Part shown: piece after piece, positions 61,005 through 64,000 of the stretch
Layout of the letters: every line of letters begins with the position of its first letter
Position numbering within the stretch: position 1 is the stretch's first letter
Assembly: GCA_029202665.1 (NCBI GenBank)
Contig: CP119326.1
Location: 3,232,782-3,296,781, forward strand
From: Candidatus Brevundimonas colombiensis
GTDB taxonomy: Bacteria; Pseudomonadota; Alphaproteobacteria; Caulobacterales; Caulobacteraceae
Length of the DNA stretch: 64,000 nt
Reading direction: 5' to 3'
Program-made: the position numbers and the translations under genes
The notes under the pieces: generated by a model
Seen by the model: the letters and a program-made list of their open reading frames with translations, nothing else
Told to the model about the DNA's origin: nothing
The model's database searches: none

Positions 61005-62043
61005 GCTCAGCGTCAACCAACTGCACGTTCAGTACGGCAAGACTCAGGTTCTGAAAGGCGTCAGCATAGACGTCGCCGATGGCGAGATCGTCGCCCTGCT
61101 GGGCCGTTCGGGATGCGGAAAATCCACCCTGCTCCGCTCCATCGCCGGGCTGGAAAACCCAACCGCCGGCTCCATCGTCATCGGCGACCGCACGGTCTTC
61201 GATGCCGACAAGAAGACCAATCTGCCGCCCGAGAAACGTGACCTGGGCCTGGTGTTCCAGTCCTACGCCCTGTGGCCGCACAAGACGGTGCTGGAGAACG
61301 TCGCCTACGGCCTGAAGGTGCGCGGCAAGGACAGGGTCGAAACCCAGATCCAGGCGCAGGAGGTCCTTCAAGGCGTCGGTCTCGCCGACTACGGCCATCG
61401 CTATCCGTCAGAACTGTCGGGCGGCCAGCAACAGCGCGTCGCCCTGGCGCGGGCCCTGGCCTATCGTCCGCCGCTGATCCTGCTGGACGAACCCCTCTCC
61501 AACCTAGACGCCAAGCTGCGTGAAGAGGCGCGGGTCTGGATTCGTCAGTTGATCAAGAAGTCAGGACTGACCGCCATCTTCGTCACCCACGACCAGGTCG
61601 AGGCCATGGCGATCGCCGACCGGGTCATGCTGTTGAACGAAGGCCTGCTGGTCCAGGAGGGCGTCCCTGAAACCCTCTACACCGACCCCAACAGTCTATT
61701 CGCCGCCGACTTCATGGGGGTCAACAACACCTTTGAAGCCAAGGTGAAAGAGGTTGCGGGCCAGCGAGTGCGACTGGATCTGGGCGGGCGTCAGGTCTGG
61801 GGCGTCAATAAGGGCGGGCGTTCGGTCGGCGATTCCGCCACGGCCGTCATCAGAGTTGAGGCTGTCGGCGTGGCCCAGACCGACGGGGTCGGCGCCACGC
61901 TGGACGCGTCAGCCTATCTCGGCGGACGCTGGGAGCACGTGTTCGACCTGCAGGGACAGTCGGTGCGGGCCGTCACACCCCACAGGCTGGCGCCCGGCGA
62001 CTATCCGCTCACGCTTCCCGAAACGGCGCTCTGGGTCTTCTGA
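60997..62043 (+). CDS. ABC transporter ATP-binding protein, FbpC/AfuC type
   Basis: 348 residues. Walker A GRSGCGKST, Q-loop FQSYALWPH, signature LSGGQQQR, Walker B LILLDEPLSNLD, switch His in THDQVEAM. The C-terminal TOBE domain (about 240-348) fits the PotA/FbpC/AfuC family. Energises import of the solute bound by the protein at 58177. Followed by the porin gene 22 bp later, so the importer and porin are probably one operon. Confidence 0.95.
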   Translation: MAKLSVNQLHVQYGKTQVLKGVSIDVADGEIVALLGRSGCGKSTLLRSIAGLENPTAGSIVIGDRTVFDADKKTNLPPEKRDLGLVFQSYALWPHKTVLENVAYGLKVRGKDRVETQIQAQEVLQGVGLADYGHRYPSELSGGQQQRVALARALAYRPPLILLDEPLSNLDAKLREEARVWIRQLIKKSGLTAIFVTHDQVEAMAIADRVMLLNEGLLVQEGVPETLYTDPNSLFAADFMGVNNTFEAKVKEVAGQRVRLDLGGRQVWGVNKGGRSVGDSATAVIRVEAVGVAQTDGVGATLDASAYLGGRWEHVFDLQGQSVRAVTPHRLAPGDYPLTLPETALWVF

Positions 62044-62065
62044 CCCGGCGCTGAAGGATCGCTCC

Positions 62066-63490
62066 ATGCACCGCCTGCTCATCTTCGGCGTCAGCACGCT
62101 CGCCCTGCTGACCGCCTCGCCCTCGCTCGCGCAAAACGCCGCCTCACCCGCTCAGGGACCGACCGTCGAAGCCCTGCTGCGCCTGCTCGTTCAGGAAGGT
62201 GTCGTAAGCCAGGTCAAGGCCGACGCCCTCTACGCGGCCGCAGCGGCCGAAACCGTTTCTCCCACGCCCACGATCATCGCCGCGGCTCCCCCAACGACTA
62301 TCGCCGCCTCGGCCGTCGCTTCCGCCCCCGCGGGGCATGCGGACCCAGGCCTGAAGGTCGATTGGGGCGGGGGCGCCCCAGAGTTCTCGGGCGACGGCTT
62401 TCGCTTCAAACCGCGCGGACGCATCCTGGCCGACCTTTCGACCACGACCGGTTCCGACTTCGCCGCACGTAATCTGACCGCCACGGGCGCGCGCGCCATC
62501 CGGCTGGGCTTCGAGGGCGGTGTCGGAAACAGGCTATTCTATCAGGTCGAGGCTGATTTCTCGGAAAGCGTCGTCGGCGTGACCAGCGCCTATGTCGGCT
62601 GGCGTGACCGCCTGTTCGACCATCCGGTCGAGGTCAGTTTGGGTCAACGCCTGTCAGAGCGCGGCATCGAGGGTTCGACAGGCTCGGACGCAACGCCCTT
62701 CCTGGAGCGGAACGTCATCGGCACGGCCCTGGTCCCGCAGAAAGGCTTCTTCGGCCTGGGCGTGATGGGCAAGGTCTATGGCGACAACTGGCATTTGACC
62801 GCGCAAGTCGCCGGAGATGACTTGGATGACGACGCCGCCAGCCGCGACACCTTGACCTTCATGCAACGCGGACATTGGAATCCGGTCAAGACAGACACGG
62901 CCATCCTGCACCTTGGCGCCTGGGGCTTCCAGGAACAGTTTCCCGCCAACGCCCCGATCATTAGTCGCAACACCGCCATCGGCGGTCGCTTCAACGATAG
63001 GCTACGTTTGAGCAGCGGCCCGCTCGGCGCGCCGGACAGGGGCTCTGGCTATGGACTGGAGTTGGGCGGCGTCTGGCGCAACGTCTGGGCCTTCGCAGAA
63101 GGCGGCGTCAGAAGCCTGGATTATCGCGACGGCGTCGCCTCGACCCAATTCGACGCTTTCAGCCTATCCGCTGGTTGGTTCGTCACAGGCGACAAGCCAG
63201 GCTATTCGCCTCGCATCGGCGCGTGGAGCCAGCCCAAGGTCAAACGCCCCGTCTTCGACGGCGGATCAGGCGCCTTGGAACTGCTCGCCCGCTGGGAGCG
63301 CCTCGACTATACTGACGCGCCTTTAGGCGGCGAGGGCCATGCCACGACCTTGGGCGGCAACTGGTATCTGAACGACTTCACCCGCCTGATGTTGAACACC
63401 ATCTTTTGGGACATCGACAACACCTCGGGCGTCTTTGACCGCCAGGACAAGGGAACAACGATCACTGCCCGCGCGCAGGTGTCGTTCTAG
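62066..63490 (+). CDS. OprO/OprP-family outer-membrane porin
   Basis: 474 residues from the ATG at 62066 (AAGGA 7 nt upstream); the longer frame from 61754 runs through the ATPase gene. Signal peptide ending PSLAQ, a short coiled-coil-like N-terminal stretch VEALLRLLVQEGVVSQVKADAL, then the phosphate-selective-porin barrel (FRFKPRGRILADLSTTTG...VGWRDRLFDHPVEVSLGQRL) ending in ITARAQVSF. The family forms trimers selective for phosphate or polyphosphate. Its operon with an AfuA-type importer hints at uptake of a phosphorylated or anionic compound (inference). Confidence 0.9.
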   Translation: MHRLLIFGVSTLALLTASPSLAQNAASPAQGPTVEALLRLLVQEGVVSQVKADALYAAAAAETVSPTPTIIAAAPPTTIAASAVASAPAGHADPGLKVDWGGGAPEFSGDGFRFKPRGRILADLSTTTGSDFAARNLTATGARAIRLGFEGGVGNRLFYQVEADFSESVVGVTSAYVGWRDRLFDHPVEVSLGQRLSERGIEGSTGSDATPFLERNVIGTALVPQKGFFGLGVMGKVYGDNWHLTAQVAGDDLDDDAASRDTLTFMQRGHWNPVKTDTAILHLGAWGFQEQFPANAPIISRNTAIGGRFNDRLRLSSGPLGAPDRGSGYGLELGGVWRNVWAFAEGGVRSLDYRDGVASTQFDAFSLSAGWFVTGDKPGYSPRIGAWSQPKVKRPVFDGGSGALELLARWERLDYTDAPLGGEGHATTLGGNWYLNDFTRLMLNTIFWDIDNTSGVFDRQDKGTTITARAQVSF

Positions 63491-63725
63491 GCGCCGTCAG
63501 TCCCACTGATAAAAAGTCTCCAGTTGGCGAACCAGTGGCAAGGAATATGATCGTCATGCGGCGAGCGCATTCCATTCAGCCAGGGCGGCCAGGCGTTGGG
63601 TTCTGTCATTCGTTCTGTTGATGAAATGGCGACCCTGGTTGAAATATTTGGGGAAGGCGCTGAATTTCCGCCAGCGTTTGTGGCTCGGCTCGATGACCTG
63701 CAGGATGGGTCGCGGTCCTTCGCGC
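63491..63725. other. Unassigned stretch between the porin and the recombinase remnant
   Basis: A 62-codon minus-strand frame (63554-63742) reads KRWRKFSAFPKYFNQGRHF... and ends EWNALAA. It is strongly basic and might be the tail of a transposase or recombinase, but I could not place it in a family. The bases look unlike the GC-rich coding DNA to the left. Confidence 0.3.
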
Positions 63726-64000
63726 ATGTCGCACCCGAACATCGCCGAGACCTACCGCAAGAAGGTCGCGCTTTTAGCGGAGGCTCTGAACCAGCCGGCG
63801 GAACGCGACGAAGCCGCGACGGCCATTCGCGCCTTGATCGAGAATGTGGTGCTGACGCCTGGAGCACAGCGCGGCGAGATGCACGCCACCCTGCTTGGCG
63901 AGCTCGGCGTGATCCTGGATTGGCTGGGCGAGCGTCCCCGGACCCAAACGACAACACCCCCAGCGCTTACGCGGCGGGGGTGTGAGGTATCGTTGGGTGC
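63726..64000 (+). pseudogene. C-terminal remnant of a serine site-specific recombinase
   Basis: The plus frame from 63726 reads SHPNIAETYRKKVALLAEAL, then a segment ending AIRALIENVVLTPGA and LLGELGVILDWLGE. This is the typical C-terminal end of large serine (resolvase/invertase-type) recombinases of alphaproteobacterial elements. The catalytic N-terminal domain and recombinase domain are missing upstream, where unrelated sequence begins abruptly. The last residues diverge from the family ending, and a better match (NDNTPSAYAAG) is in another frame, suggesting a frameshift. Likely a relic of an integrated element continuing beyond the window. Confidence 0.6.

Noticed and set aside
1..64000. 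CRISPR arrays, rRNA or tRNA genes
   Set aside because: Reading both strands I saw no regularly spaced direct repeats and no rRNA or tRNA-like conserved segments; a tRNAscan or Infernal run would be needed to exclude small RNAs.

Overview
The window reads as chromosomal DNA of a GC-rich alphaproteobacterium. FecI/FecR-type signalling, several TonB-dependent receptors, a CYP101-type P450 and heteromeric acyl-CoA dehydrogenases all fit Caulobacterales (Brevundimonas or Phenylobacterium-like) or sphingomonads. This placement is inferred from gene content and not tested. I saw no rRNA, tRNA or CRISPR array.

Layout. (1) 1-7164, minus strand: a kdp potassium-ATPase operon in the order small ORF, kdpF, kdpA, kdpB, TorF-like porin, kdpC, kdpD (kdpD is cut by the window start). 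(2) 7639-15923, plus strand: an ECF sigma factor, a FecR anti-sigma, a 1187-aa FecA-type receptor with an N-terminal STN domain, a small secreted protein of unknown function and a second TonB receptor. (3) About 16.0-51.0 kb: a large catabolic island. It holds an MFS transporter, two acyl-CoA dehydrogenase alpha subunits and two beta subunits, an aldehyde dehydrogenase, a thiolase-like/crotonase fusion, an ADP-forming and an AMP-forming acyl-CoA ligase, crotonases, SDRs, a GMC oxidoreductase, a P450 with its own ferredoxin and ferredoxin reductase, a Rieske oxygenase, an Ltp2-like thiolase with a DUF35 partner, a TonB receptor and two TetR regulators. (4) 51.5-55.7 kb, minus strand: GMC oxidoreductase, SDR, a LuxR-type regulator without a LuxI, and hchA. 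(5) 56.0-63.5 kb: a two-component system next to an AfuA/FbpA-type ABC importer and an OprO/OprP-like porin. (6) 63.5-64.0 kb: the C-terminal remnant of a serine recombinase.

The most striking feature is a 16-bp near-palindrome, consensus about TTARTYGANYGATTRA (full palindrome TTAATCGATCGATTAA). I aligned it by eye at nine places with 0-2 mismatches, each in front of an operon start of the island between 17.3 and 51.1 kb. I did not find it in the kdp, FecIR or ABC-transporter regions. This points to one regulon, probably run by one of the two TetR proteins, covering uptake (TonB receptor, MFS), oxygenation (P450/ferredoxin/reductase, Rieske), alcohol and aldehyde oxidation, CoA activation, and beta-oxidation or aldol cleavage.

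The substrate is not identified. Enzyme content suggests a cyclic, poorly soluble compound such as a terpenoid or steroid-like molecule. The hallmark steroid-ring genes are absent, and the P450cam camphor-contacting Tyr96 is not conserved. Start codons were chosen by eye from ribosome-binding sites and family lengths, so several differ from the longest possible reading frame.
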